A DNA stretch of 64,000 bases from Paraescarpia echinospica (GCA_020002185.1 CM034535.1:67988318-68052317); one strand, 5' to 3'; numbered from the stretch's first letter, positions 48,801-57,724 are shown. Translations and numbers: made by a program. Notes: a model not told the origin generated them from the letters alone.

Positions 48801-51195
48801 GATGAATGGACCACTTCTCATCGAAGAAGCTACAGTGTCTACCTCTTCTCAGGTGCAACACTTAAGAATGGCAGTCGTTTTCGTGCAGTAGCATCCGTAT
48901 ACTCGTGCAACACAATTGCAAGGAAACATTTTCCTGAAAATTTTCCAACATGGTCGGCAGCATTGACAGCAATGTTGTGTTCCACTAGAAATTGGCTGAA
49001 AAGTGTCTCTGCACGGATCACGTCGAGATCTTGCTGCTGCAGTTTGTTCGGATCAGTGAATTTTTTTTAATGTTTCCAGTGTCCGCTGTCAATGTGGTGC
49101 TTCGATCCCACGTGTCGCTTGACGTTGTTCAGCCCTCCACGTGAAACAATGAAGTCCATTGTGCACATGGTGCATCATACGTGATGCTGACTGATTGCCA
49201 ACCGCACGATGCATGGGTGTGAATCCGTGTAATCTCCCCTGAAATTCTAGGTAAGGGTGCATTGTTTTTTCTGTTGTTTTGTCTTCGCTTCATCTTCTCT
49301 CTCTTTCCTTTTCGACGCCATCTTGCTCAGTGTCTGTAGTGTTGAACATATGAGCCAATCAAAAGCTTAGTTCTTATCTTTGTTTGAAAAGACTTGCCAT
49401 GATTGGCTGATCCCTAAAGAAGTCACATATATTTTTAGGTACTCATCCCCCTACTTTCTCTCGCACTCACACGTCATGCACAGAACAGACAGGCACAAGA
49501 CGAAATCAACAACATTACACTGTGTACCTTTGGCTTGAGAACGTTTCTACCAGATAATGGCACAGAATCACTTTAATAACAATGAGGCCATCAATACAAT
49601 ACAAAATGTCTCAACATTGTCTATGTCGATAAGTTTATATGATTTAGTACAAGTTAGAAACCAGACCTGAGTCCATGCTTACCGATCGCACATTGAGCAA
49701 GTCCCTGATGTGTAGTTCTTTGAGCAAATGCAGCAACAATTCCTCTGGCAGAGATAAGATTGACCGTCTGTTCTTTGACCGCGACCTTGTGACCAGATTT
49801 GTGGTGCCATCTTGTGGTCTTGTAAGGACACTGGACGTCTTTGGTTTCCTCAAACTACCTAGAACTGACACACACTTGTAATGAAGCCATATCGTACTTT
49901 ACCAAGTTGAAAAGGACATCAGGTTTCAACTTACATGTTTATGGGTGTCTGTGCATGACTCATTGTTTCACCCTCCAACACTCCTTATGCAGCCCTTGGA
50001 ATGAGTCTATATGTGAATCTCTACTTTAGAAGAGACTATATTCAGTAGTTAGATGTTAAACTGGCTAATTTCAAGACCAAGATCTACTCTTTATTCTGCC
50101 ACCTTGAATCAGTTCTGGAATGTATGGATCATGTGCCACAATATCCTAAATTATAACTAGTCAATAAACTTACTCATAAGCAATTACTTAAATTGGAGCA
50201 TGCTTCTTGATGACGTACAGCATCCAGAGCTATGGTATGTCACGGAATAAATTAATATGTAACTATGTTCATACATGTGTGTCAGTTTTAAATCTTAACT
50301 TTATCAATGCAAACACAGACCAGCATCGGAACTTTTGAATAAAAAAGTTAGTTAAGCCAGGGCTGTAGAAAGTACGCCCCTATGCTTATACAGCCAGACC
50401 TTCGTTTGTCTGGGGTGACCACTGACCAGTCAGGACTCAGGTAGGCCTACATATTATATTTTATGAGATTGTACAGCTCGTAGTATATACTATTACTTGC
50501 ACTTCAGTTTAAACAATTCCTGTCTAAGCACTGGCACTGCTCAGTGAAATATTTGGACACTTTGAATTTGAAGTTTGATTCTGACACAATTGCAATTCAG
50601 ACTTTCAGTCAATTGTCCTAGTCTAGACCTAGGTCCTAGGGGACCTAGCCTAGGGATGGAGTGATTGAAATTTGAATAGTTAAACTCAAACCGCCGTTCC
50701 ATTTATTACTTTACGTTTAATTGAACGTAATCAGTATTGTCATTTTTATAATGACAATAATAATAGAATAAAGCAAAAACTCGGAAAAAAGGTGCCGCTA
50801 AACAAGACTCCTAATTTTCTTTGAACTAACAAGAACTAACCACATCATGTCCATGATGATGATGATGATCTCATAAAGTTAGTTAGTTGTTGGGGCGGCG
50901 CAAACGAATGCATAAATTGCCATAAAGATCACAAAGCAACAAACACAAGATATATCGTACTCTAATTTGAAATGTATATTCAACACAACATTTGTAATGA
51001 AAATTATCCTAGACTATGTCTAGAGCAAATCCAAAGTCGCCTAACCACTCGAATTTTTGCGCCACTCACTCAATCATAAATGAACGTACGCTGTGACCCG
51101 ACTAGCTACTATTACTTACGATCAACATTTATAACCTTACTATGTGAGTAGATAAGTTAACATGAAACTCCATAAGGACAATACATACCTTTCAT
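36264..51195 (-). CDS. CCNF: Cyclin F (F-box/cyclin-box protein), 14 coding exons
   Basis: Cyclin F is the substrate-recognition subunit of an SCF ubiquitin ligase; it acts in nucleus and centrosome in G2 and binds substrates through its cyclin box, not a CDK. Exons in order: 51195-51189, 49864-49683, 47618-47512, 46005-45938, 45586-45396, 44333-44175, 43101-42875, 41804-41640, 40763-40640, 39942-39762, 39245-39158, 38469-38212, 37582-37431, 36817-36264. All 13 introns are GT-AG and phases match, giving 820 residues (human 786). Visible parts: F-box about 38-85 (ILSLPEELLLHLLKEL), Sel1-like region about 95-300 (AYLYNEGL, WLFIRPPW), cyclin N box with hydrophobic patch MRYIL at 313-317 (human 309), cyclin C box about 411-500, basic TNKRRSS near 575, acidic SGYDADKEDEEES, Ser/Thr-rich tail with GKRKR. 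The start ATG was chosen because exon 2 has no in-frame ATG and the phase fits a short first exon. Gene identity is very secure; first and last exons are the least certain. Confidence 0.95.
37057..37095. repeat. 12-bp inverted repeat in CCNF intron 13
   Basis: ACATAAACCATC (37057-37068) and GATGGTTTATGT (37084-37095). A duplicated 26-bp block, ending GACCATAGTTACATACTC, follows at 37258-37310. Confidence 0.5.
37431..37582 (-). CDS. CCNF: CCNF exon 13, acidic tail
   Basis: Acceptor TTGTTGTTCAG, donor GTGAGTAA (very strong). Encodes RPSHTVYDREDAATPTLESP, NSALLDESV and SGYDADKEDEEESFLDFD. Matches human SGYEGD...ESEGEKEG in position and in acidic, casein-kinase-2-like character. The donor lies next to an in-frame TAA, so failure to splice would truncate the protein at once. 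Confidence 0.85.
38212..38469 (-). CDS. CCNF: CCNF exon 12
   Basis: Acceptor TTTTTGTAG, donor GTACAAG. MVDHREMVLQAVKQRYLAEK (human VSLTAVKQRFEDK), then SHSELCSTLGVSEE, and a basic TNKRRSSITQR resembling the human RRTKRKRENS nuclear-localisation region. Confidence 0.92.
38851..38976. repeat. 31-bp tandem repeat, 4 copies, CCNF intron 11
   Basis: Four near-perfect units containing TGTGTGTATGTAGAGCCATG and TGGCATCTGCC, lying between exons 11 and 12. Confidence 0.9.
39158..39245 (-). CDS. CCNF: CCNF exon 11, cyclin C box
   Basis: An 88-nt exon: EVPWSPELHQLTGFSMRQLA then GCVQQLNDK. Acceptor TTGTTATAG; donor GTGCGT is weaker than its neighbours but is the one that keeps phase and restores KCF, as in human. 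Confidence 0.88.
39762..39942 (-). CDS. CCNF: CCNF exon 10, cyclin C box
   Basis: Acceptor CTGCCTCCAG, donor GTGAGT. VVTSLDLVEVVGLAADNDRR, LAEYVCELVLLQCDI, SQAEVATACVLLARLLHRT. Ends one base into the next codon. Confidence 0.93.
39966..40450. mobile_element. Candidate transposon with R3 units, CCNF intron 9
   Basis: Begins CAGGCCCTTAGCCAGAC and ends near CCTGGTAAGGGCGTG, an imperfect inverted pair. It contains R3 tandem units at 40140-40325 (GGAGGTTTTCGGAGA, GGGGTGCAGTTG), which recur in inverted orientation at 26225-26460. No coding capacity. Boundaries are approximate. Confidence 0.4.
40640..40763 (-). CDS. CCNF: CCNF exon 9, cyclin N box end
   Basis: Acceptor GGTTTTGCAG, donor GTACGT. 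FLGKDIITIREAAWLTDNTY then KYEDVVRMMGEVTATLHGQI; near-identical in pattern to human TIREAVWLTDNTYKYEDLV. Confidence 0.95.
41262..41400 (-). repeat. Dispersed repeat R2, copy 2, CCNF intron 8
   Basis: Starts CAGGGGCTTAGCCAGAGACC and includes AGACAGGTAAT and GGCCACTAGACTAACTAATAG; this is the reverse complement of the 9134-9290 copy. The CAGGGG start suggests a hAT-type non-autonomous element. It lies between exons 8 and 9. Confidence 0.6.
41640..41804 (-). CDS. CCNF: CCNF exon 8, cyclin N box
   Basis: Acceptor TTTTGCCAG, donor GTGGGT. YILLDWLVEVACMKDF, MAISMVDRYLR, RLQLLGVSAMVLCSR. This is the canonical cyclin signature equivalent to MRxILxDWLVEV. The read-through frame past the donor (WVSGSH) is intronic. 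Confidence 0.95.
42875..43101 (-). CDS. CCNF: CCNF exon 7
   Basis: Acceptor CTTTCTTGCAG, donor GTATCA. SFDLSAELQCLRELRDVASL, ALCRCYARHQYGG, QSVMRSRNLTPSM. Ends within the Arg codon of the MRYIL patch, so the hydrophobic patch is split between exons 7 and 8. Confidence 0.92.
43141..43225 (-). repeat. L2-like LINE 3'-end fragment, CCNF intron 6
   Basis: TCTCTGCGCCATAA and GTTGCTTCTTGAACA match the 3' end of the L2-like LINE at 53880-57100 (53918 and 54087) in the same orientation, with the part between them shortened. Confidence 0.5.
43621..44030. repeat. 35/38-bp tandem repeat, CCNF intron 6
   Basis: About 11 units around ATATGCTTGTAGTTAC, ATTATCTACTACACACAGA. Units alternate between forms with and without an extra ACA, giving 38- and 35-bp periods. 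Confidence 0.92.
44175..44333 (-). CDS. CCNF: CCNF exon 6
   Basis: 53 whole codons, RPDPCLLICLAKTLELL to YLLWQYTSRKR. Acceptor ATTGTTTCAG, donor GTATGC. Its first 27 nt and its acceptor are part of the 50-bp minisatellite that fills the upstream end of the intron. Confidence 0.92.
44311..45055. repeat. 50-bp minisatellite duplicating the CCNF exon 6 acceptor
   Basis: Units start every 50 bp from 44311 to 45011 (15 including the exon itself). On the coding strand each holds TGTATTGTTTCAG followed by CGACCTGACCCATGT, the true exon 6 acceptor and its first codons. The exonic segment in the extra copies carries one C in place of T (CCC for CTC), except the copy at 44561. Two copies read CACATGAG for CACATCAG, and the last three are more diverged. 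Confidence 0.95.
45396..45586 (-). CDS. CCNF: CCNF exon 5
   Basis: Acceptor GTGCGCGCAG, donor GTGAGT. The first codon completes Leu, so the junction reads YNEGLPGDFEG, as human YNEGLS. Contains ITVNGEKAAEMFCQVE and the highly conserved TPFTWLFIRPPW. Confidence 0.93.
45938..46005 (-). CDS. CCNF: CCNF exon 4, Sel1-like start
   Basis: A 68-nt exon, AAKYGNVEALIKLGIAYLYN then EG. Acceptor TCATTTGTAG, donor GTAAGC. A piggyBac-like element begins (on the transcript upstream side) only 52 bp from its acceptor. Confidence 0.93.
46058..46900. mobile_element. piggyBac-like non-autonomous element, CCNF intron 3
   Basis: An 843-bp unit bounded by TTAA on both sides (46054-46057 and 46901-46904), with terminal inverted repeats CCCATTTTATCC / GGATAAAATGGG. 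TTAA target and CCC...GGG ends are the signature of piggyBac transposons. Just inside the left end, a 30-bp block (ATCCG(A/G)GATACAATTCTAGT) is tandemly duplicated. No transposase frame survives; interior sequence includes CCAAT-like motifs near 46170 and 46255. Confidence 0.8.
47512..47618 (-). CDS. CCNF: CCNF exon 3, end of F-box
   Basis: Acceptor TTCATTGCAG, donor GTATGA. Encodes AHPCFRDLIDSHYSVW through NIQHFER. The last codon (Arg) is split and completed by exon 4. Confidence 0.93.
47968..48242. mobile_element. hAT-like MITE, CCNF intron 2
   Basis: Ends CAGGGGTAGAACT (47968) and AGTTCTACCCCTG (48242) are a 13-bp inverted repeat. The interior is a palindromic mix of ACTAGTCC and GGACTAGTAAA words. 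CAGGGGT...CCCCTG ends suggest hAT type. The 8-bp flanks, CATAATCG and TAATGGTA, are at best a decayed duplication. Confidence 0.65.
48530..49215 (-). pseudogene. hAT-like transposase relic with zinc finger, CCNF intron 2
   Basis: On the minus strand: CTMCTMDFIVSRGGLNNVKR then HVGSKHH (a C2H2/BED-type finger), AETLFSQFLVEHNIAVNAAD then HVGKFS, TKTTAIL, SGPFIIGTDGSQEGG and DIFFPMVVRYIDKNGEIAM. This order resembles BED-finger hAT-like transposases of invertebrates. At least two frameshifts (one in the G-run at 48770) and stops kill it. Plus-strand open frames here are shadows. Confidence 0.5.
49683..49864 (-). CDS. CCNF: CCNF exon 2, F-box
   Basis: Acceptor TGTGTCAG, donor GTAAGC. Encodes a basic, Ser/Thr-rich N-terminus (TRSRSKNRRS) and the core of the F-box, ILSLPEELLLHLLKELHIRD then LLNVRS, which binds SKP1. 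Aligns with human cyclin F ILSLPEDVLFHILKWL. Confidence 0.93.
49872..51188 (-). other. CCNF intron 1
   Basis: About 1.3 kb between exons 1 and 2, nothing recognised apart from a (GAT)n patch at 50854-50869. Confidence 0.55.
51189..51195 (-). CDS. CCNF: CCNF exon 1, coding part
   Basis: ATGAAAG followed by donor GTATGTAT. Only Met-Lys and the first base of Val are encoded; the rest of the exon would be 5' UTR. A very short coding part in the first exon is plausible. This is the least certain splice choice, supported by phase and by the lack of any in-frame ATG in exon 2. Confidence 0.6.
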
Positions 51196-51304
51196 TTCCT
51201 TGGATTAAGTTAAGTGATGATGTGCGTCATTCAAACGACTAAAAAACTGAAGTTGAAAGACGACGGTTCAGGCACTGTTCATGTTTATCGCAGAGCAAGT
51301 AAAC

Positions 51305-51415
51305 ACCTCTGATTGGTTCGTTTTAAATCTCGCGCTCACACGAGAGTTGGCTTGGCTTCCACTGGGCGGCGCCCATTTCAAACTTTCAAAACGCCCAGAC
51401 TTGTTTGATTGGCTG
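51305..51415 (-). promoter_or_regulatory. CCNF promoter: CCAAT boxes and CHR elements
   Basis: On the minus strand, upstream of the CCNF start: two CCAAT boxes (51408-51412 and 51312-51316), two TTTGAA CHR-type motifs (51385-51390 and 51377-51382), and GGGCG boxes on either side of the CHR pair. Paired CCAAT (NF-Y) and CHR sites are the known promoter grammar of G2/M genes repressed by DREAM, matching the G2 expression of cyclin F in vertebrates. The exact transcription start is not visible. Confidence 0.6.
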
Positions 51416-51459
51416 ATCAACGGTCTAACCAAACCCACCGTGTTTTCCCTCAACTAGTC

Positions 51460-52040
51460 ATGCGTGTCCATTCCCTTTTGAATATGTGCGTTGCAAAAAC
51501 ATTTCTTTAGTTACAAATCAATTGGTAAATCAATAATACTTTGAGTAATATTGTTCTTCCTGGCGATAAAGTCCCACAAGGTCTCATAACTGGAAATAAT
51601 TTTTGAAGCAAATTTATTATTAAATATTGCAAATATTATTTCTTCAATACCGCAAAGTTCTAAAAGTGCCATTTTTGGTAACAAAGGATATTTTCTTAAA
51701 TGATAAATGGATAATTTCCTTAATAAACGGCCAAGCCCAAAAATAAGTTATCCAAAGGACAGACCTTATATAGGCCAACTGCATAGGAGTAAAGTCAACC
51801 AAAACGGCACTTTCACAGTTACAAATGACGAATAATTCCACTTCATTTGTAAATAGAAACAGTTATTTGAGGTTATGTCACAAAACAAAACGTTTAGTCA
51901 AATCAACTTTTCATGAAAACTGTGCCCTTTTACCAATGAAAATGCCTTATTCGGGACATTACCCCCCCCCCCGAACAATTAATATAAGCACCCTGCTTCC
52001 ATCAAGCACGTATCAGCTAGGGGCATATAATACACGGCAA
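51460..52040. other. Non-coding stretch upstream of CCNF
   Basis: AT-rich, with a C-run at 51961-51972. No exon or element recognised. Confidence 0.5.
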
Positions 52041-52042
52041 AT

Positions 52043-52375
52043 ACAACCACAGGTGCCAAGTTATATCGCACACAAAGCGGTAGATCTGCCGGTTTCCATG
52101 ATGTATCCTAATGGCAGCAGATGAGGAACTGACTGGCGCTGCAATCGTAAGCTAGGAGAAGTGCGGGCGTGAAAGGTAATCGCTCCATGGCCGGATAATT
52201 GTTCAATTTTATGGTAAATTTACTTGGTTTTTTAATGCATTTTCAACGTAAAATGTTGATTAGACAGAATTAGTAATTATGGTATTAAACCTTGACATTC
52301 ACCGGTTTAAGACGATTTAAAATCAGACAAAAATATCGCCAAAACGGTAGATTTAGCACCTCTGTACCACGTACC
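52043..52375 (+). repeat. Dispersed repeat family R1, copy 2
   Basis: Matches 4981-5410 in the same orientation: GTGCCAAGTTATAT, GGATAATTGTTCAATTTTA, GCATTTTCAACGTAAAATGT and GTAGATTTAGCACCTCTG. About 70 bp shorter through small deletions. Confidence 0.65.
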
Positions 52376-52379
52376 CTAA

Positions 52380-53875
52380 CAGCGTCAGCATATTACTTTT
52401 AATAGAGTCCACTGCATCCACAGTTTTACATCGAGTCTCTCCGAGTCCAAACAACAAACGATGTGTGAACGAAGCGTTCTCACTTAAAAGATAGCGGCGC
52501 ACGGTCAGTTAATTTTGTTAATCGCCGCTACCGTAACGATGCCACTTAATTACAGCCTGAACGCCCCTGAAGCCACGGAACTAATTAAGTTGACATGACT
52601 GTTGTCTCAATTTAGTACTCCTCACAGGACAAAGTGACATTTGGTAGAAAATATAATAAGGATAGGCCTTATATATGTCTACTATATCTTACAAAGAATT
52701 TTTATTGTGTGTTTCGTAAGCCCCATACTCGAAACTTCATCGCATTGAACAACGACCATATTCGCGTTATTTAAAAAGACACGTTCTAGTATTTAAAAAA
52801 GTGATATGCCTGCCTGTTCGTGGGGACGGATTTAAATAGGTTGGCTTTATTATTATGATATGTTTTATACATTATACACAGGTATAATTGGCCCACAATG
52901 CACACGTAGACAGGCCATTGGTTGCGGTGCGCGAAAGGTGCGTTCGAGTTTTTTGGTGAATCTGCCGTTACAGGTCGAAAAACGCACCCCATGCGTACAT
53001 ACGCGCGAACACGCACGCACACACATATCATTCGCCTGGGTGGTCGTAATCAACGAACCTGCATGTCGGCTCCAGAAGGCCTAGACATCTACTTCCCGTA
53101 ATTAACCATATCATAAGTTAACTAATTCCGTAGACGCCTGTGTATTTATGGACATTCTTTGTTTTTTGTAGGTCAGATTTGGCCCCCCCATAGACATTTG
53201 GAATTTGGCCCCGTTACGTGACCCCCAGACGTTCTGAAATTATGAACGTCGCCGCGAAAATCTTCAACAGCACTCCCTGCGCGCCTTTCGATGTCAAGTC
53301 AAGATCCGACAGCGGTGTCGTGATTTTTCCGAGCCTCGCATGGGGGGGGTGCAATTGGAATGTTTAGGGTAGGCCTATAATATGTAGGTAAAAAGTACCA
53401 TACATTTATTTAGATCTATCATATTTCAAAAATACAGTAGATCCTATTATATAGGCCTCATTTAACGGCATGAACGGTAGCCTCACGGAAGCCGGGACAA
53501 TCCAACATATTACGATTGAAAGACTTGTGAATCCGGTATGTAGTACTCTGTACAAAAGGTTTTGCACATCCTATAGTGACGGCATAGTCGCCGTTAATAG
53601 GTACCAGGGTCACTCGATACTGTCAATTAACCCGACGTGTTGGGCATGATAGCGACAACGGTTCACGGGGTGTTTCGCTCCGACTGTGACGAGGGCATTG
53701 GTTGATGAAGCGTGTCAACTTAGTCTACCCGTGCTTCATGTATAGGAAAACGTTTCTTGTACTCTGGCAAAGTTTAGCGAGACAACGTAGGTCGTTTACT
53801 TAGCGAACTAACAAGCCTAGCTAATGCTGATCTACGAATGTTTTGAAGATATCTCGAGACTATCAATTGTCCAAC
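52380..53875. other. Non-coding stretch, nothing recognised
   Basis: Somewhat CpG-richer at 52900-53080 and 53600-53760, with no recognisable exon or transposon end. Confidence 0.45.
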
Positions 53876-54113
53876 TGTAATAATAATAATACTAATTTAC
53901 TGCATTTCTCTGCGCCATAAATCTGGCAGTTACTACCATTCAGAGGCGCATTACAATCCTAAAAAACATGGCATGTAGCTATTAAGATTATTAAATTAAA
54001 TAAAAATAAATAAATAAATAAAAACCTTAAAATTGTCCACACATATAATTTAAAGAGAAAAAGCACGTTTAAAAAGAATTGTTTTTAGTTGCTTCTTGAA
54101 CACGATGAGGCAG

Positions 54114-54683
54114 TCAGCACGCATGGCAAGGGGCAGATTGTTCCAGTGGCGTGGCGCAGCGTGTGAAAAAGCTTTGTCGCCTTGAGTACAAAGCTTGCAG
54201 CGCGGGACCTCGAACAAGTGAGCGTCGGCGGAGCGTAACGTGCGAGTGGGCTGGTGTCGAATTAGCAGGTCCGTCAGGTATAATCGGCAACCAGTGAAGC
54301 GCAATTAGAGCAGGAGTGGTGTGGTCGTGCTTCTTAGTTCTGGTTATGAGGCGGGCTGCAGAATTTTGCACTCTCTGGAGTCTGGTGAGGAGATGGTCAG
54401 AAATCCCGTAAAGCAGACCATTTCCATTGTCAAAACGAGACGTCACGTAGGTATGCACCATCATCTCTGTCGTTTTCCTATCTAGAAAATTTCGAATTCT
54501 TCCAATACTGTGTAGATGGAAATATGCTACACGACACATGTAGTGTACATGGCTGTTCATGTTTAGGGCATCATCGAAGAAAACACCAATGTTCCTGGCC
54601 ACAGTGGAAGTAGGCACGATGTTATTGGCAACTTCTATGTGCGGCATAGAAAGTGTGTTGTTGACGTGCGGCGAACATATCAC
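54114..54683 (-). pseudogene. L2-like reverse transcriptase, C-terminal segment
   Basis: NNIVPTSTVARNIGVFFDDA, VHYMCRVAYFHLHSIGRIRN, QNSAARLITRTKKHDHTTP and ALIALHWLPI, followed by further pieces in a second frame to 54050 (HAAPRHWNNLPLAMR). Typical CR1/L2 thumb and tail. Confidence 0.78.
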
Positions 54684-54830
54684 AATAGCCTCTGTTTGTC
54701 AGCATTGAGCTTGAGTTTATTAATGCGCATCCAAGCTTGTATTTCAGCGACACATGCTTGTATGCGCTTCACATCTTGGGTTGTTTCTTCCTCTGAGAGA
54801 GGACTGAAGGCGATGTAGAGTTGGGTATCA

Positions 54831-55874
54831 TCAGCATATAGATGCATGTTGATTCCATGCCGACGTGCGATATCTCCGAGTGAACATGAACGGGCCGAGA
54901 ACAGAACCTTGCGGGACTCCGAACGTCACTGGACTTTCCGCTGATTCTCTTCCGTGCATTTGAATACTCTGACTTCGGTTGGCCAAATACGAATCAAACG
55001 ATGCACGAAATGTTCCAGTTACTCCAAAACGATCTCTGAGGCGTGATAACATGACCCCGTGGTCGGTCGTGTCGAATGCTGCTGAGAGATCTAGTAGCAC
55101 AAGTATGGCAGCCTTGCGCTCATCCAGTATACAAAGCAGATCGTTGCATACTCTCAGCAATGCAGTCTCAGTGCTGTGGTGCGGACGATAAGCAGATTGC
55201 ATTTGCTCATAGAGTTCGTTGTTAGATAGGTGTTTGGAGAAACGGGCAGCAACGACCTTCTCTGCAATTTTTGACACAAAAGACAAGTTCAACACAGGAC
55301 GATAGTTCTTTAGGTCATTTGGGTTCAGTGTTGCTTTCTTCAAAAGAGGAGTTACGACAGCCTTTTTAAAGGCAGAAGGAAAGACTCCTGTCGTAATCGA
55401 TAAGTTCACAATGTCGATGATGACTGGTGCCAAAGTAGATATGTTGGCCTTCAGCAGATGAGTCGGGATCGGATGCAACTTGCACGATTTACAAGCCGAC
55501 TTGCCGACCAATTTGGTGATCTCGTGTGTCGTGGTCGGCAGGAACGATGATAGATGTGACAGGACAACACAGGGCTCGTCCGGGCGCAGCAATGTGTGTT
55601 TGTCGTGGGTATCAAGATCGCGTCTGATAATGTCAATTTTGTCCGTGAAATAGTTGCTGAAGTTGTCAAGCAATTGTCCGGGGTGGTTGTCGGGCAGTGC
55701 TGGCAGGTCTTTTGTATGCAGCAGAGAACCAACTATCCGATACAGAGTTTTGGGGTTGCCAGCCTGTTCGTTGATTTCGTTGGTATAAAATGTGGCTCTG
55801 GCAGTGTACAACATCTTCTTCACTCGTTCTCTCTGGTTGATGAAGATGTCTCTGTCGATGGTAAACCTGGACAA
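54831..55874 (-). pseudogene. L2-like reverse transcriptase, main segment
   Basis: 347 codons: KMLYTARATFYTNEI, VGKSACKSCKLHPIPTHLLK, TTGVFPSAFKKAVVTPLLKK, QSAYRPHHSTETALLRVCND, LVLLDLSAAFDTTDH (catalytic Asp) and GVPQGSVLGPFMF. A frameshift just after GPFMF separates it from HLYADDTQLYIAFSP, which is intact in another frame at about 54845-54700. Confidence 0.82.
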
Positions 55875-56060
55875 TCTCCATCTTCGCTACTTCCGGCGCC
55901 TCTCCTTCCTGGCTGATAGAATGTCGTCATCGACCCACGGCGCATCAGGTCGGATGCTGAGCCATTTCGTTTTAAGTGGTGCGTGTTTGTCAAGCACCTC
56001 GCTCAGGACGTTGTTGTATTGAGCTACAATGTCGTCTAATGATTGTTCACGGTTTGTGTA

Positions 56061-56729
56061 TTATGTGGAGTTCACAATATCCGACGAGAACGATGTGAGT
56101 TTGATCACATTTATCTTGCGGTAAGTCTTCTTTTCTCTCCGAAATGGAGGCTTGCGCATTGCAAGTCGGCAGTGCACAGCGTGGTGATCAGAAATAAGCT
56201 CGGCGACCACCGTGTCAGCCACACAGGAGTTAATACGGGCTATCACATGGTCTAAAATATGGCCTTCTTGACGCGTTGGTTGTTGGATATGCTGCGTCAT
56301 GTCATGGCAGTGCAATGTGTCACGGAAACGTTTCACGTGAACGTGTTAACGTCAAAGTGAAAATTAGTCGCCAACTATAACAAGTTCACCAGGTAGTGTC
56401 GCATACGTGTCAAGAATATCTGCGAAGTCATTGAAGAAATCGACAACCGATGATCCGTTCTTCTTAGTTGGTGGTGGGCAATAGACAACAAGCAAGATTA
56501 TACTTTTTCCGTGTGATGTTAATTTCGCGCTCATCGCTTCGAAGGACCGTATGTTGTTGAAAGTTTTCACTGCTGTTGTTTTGATCGAATCTTTATGCAG
56601 TATCGCAATGCCGCCACCACGACGATTGAATCTAGGATGGTGAATGAGTTTATAACCAGGTGGTGTGAGAGCCCTGGTTACCGGGAGGTCGGAGTCTTTG
56701 CTAGAGAGCCAAGTTTCGGTAATGGCCAC
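56061..56729 (-). pseudogene. L2-like endonuclease domain
   Basis: AITETWLSSKDSD (catalytic E of TETW), FNRRGGGIAILHKD, IILLVVYCPPP and LPGELVIVGD. Two single-base losses around 56345-56364 disrupt the GDFNFHFD region. Then RFRDTLHCHDMTQHIQQPTR, ILDHVIARI and ELISDHHAVHCRLA, with the catalytic SDH present. Confidence 0.8.
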
Positions 56730-57104
56730 AACGTCGATATCGTGTGCGCAGACGTGGTATAAAATGTCGGTCGTTTTGTTGCGAACAGATTTTCAATTGA
56801 TAAGGCATAAGGAGGCCTGTGTAGTCGGACAGCATAGTGGATTTGGGGAAAGAGTCACGGAAATCAGGTTGTCATGTACTTGTGAAGATGTGCGCACGTA
56901 GTTGATGGGTGGTCGATAACCGATCACTGTGGAGATAGGTAGTTGATTACTTCCACCTCGGCATCCACCCTGTCTTTGGCTGTATTGACGCAATGCCAAA
57001 TTCAAATAAAATGTTCCATGCACTGGCATTCAAGCGTGAAGAATTGGAACGTGCCCCTTGAGCCAGTTGATTCAGCTGACAAGCTGTGTATGTGTAGCAG
57101 GCTT

Positions 57105-57555
57105 GGTCAGGCGTGATCATAGTGGGTAACAATCACCGAAGCGTGACGGCAATGCTGCACACTGGTTCTGCAGGCCCGTTGGTAATGTCGCCGATTGTTG
57201 TCACGCGCGAGTAATCACTGGCACAGTATATCAAGTAAAATTACAGTTCTTGAAAACATTTAAAACTCACAGATATGCTGTATATGTATAAAATCGTCCG
57301 TTGAACAGCAATCCAAATGTGATTGCAATTTCCTCTGTCAAATAGTATCGGTGTTAGATAGTTATAACTCCTACAAAATCAAAATCTCATGGAACACTTA
57401 TAAGACGCAGCCACACAGGCGCAGCCATAGAACACCTATTCAATGATGATGATACACAAGCTTGGTTATGCACTTGACCGAACTAGATGGCCCGCACTGT
57501 GAAAACAGGAACGTCACCAGCCGAGGGCAGACGATCGATGTGCCAGAGGCGAGGT
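57105..57555. other. Non-coding stretch, nothing recognised
   Basis: No exon or element recognised between the L2-like LINE and the hexanucleotide repeat. Confidence 0.5.
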
Positions 57556-57560
57556 CACCT

Positions 57561-57664
57561 ATCTGTATCTGTATCTGAATCTGTATCTGTATCTGTATCT
57601 GTATCTGTATCTGTATCTGTATCTGTATCTGTATCTGTATCTGTATCTGAATATGTATCTGTAT
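57561..57664. repeat. (CTGTAT)n hexanucleotide repeat
   Basis: About 17 units, two altered to CTGAAT and one to ATGTAT. Gives alternating Val-Ser or Ile-Gln open frames that are not genes. Confidence 0.95.
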
Positions 57665-57724
57665 TTTGACTGGCAAAATGTCCTATGGACACATCACGCC
57701 ATTGCGCATGGTGGCTCTTATGGA

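Larger units (their letters stand above)
53880..57100 (-). mobile_element. L2-like LINE, near full-length ORF2, decayed
   Basis: Minus strand from about 57100 down: the region before the endonuclease (RTSSQVHDNLISV, ASLCLIN), an apurinic-type endonuclease, a linker, a reverse transcriptase and a C-terminal region with FTGCRLYLTDLL, ending near 53880 in a short 3' UTR. Style (NLSFVSKIAEKVVAARFSKH, YRPHHSTETALLRV, LLDLSAAFDT) is that of the L2/CR1 lineage. Several single-base frameshifts make it inactive. Confidence 0.8.

Noticed and set aside
48621..49070. 149-codon plus-strand frame in CCNF intron 2
   Set aside because: The reverse strand carries recognisable transposase motifs, so the plus frame is a shadow.
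57440..57676. Ile-Gln / Val-Ser alternating peptides
   Set aside because: Translation of the CTGTAT hexanucleotide repeat.
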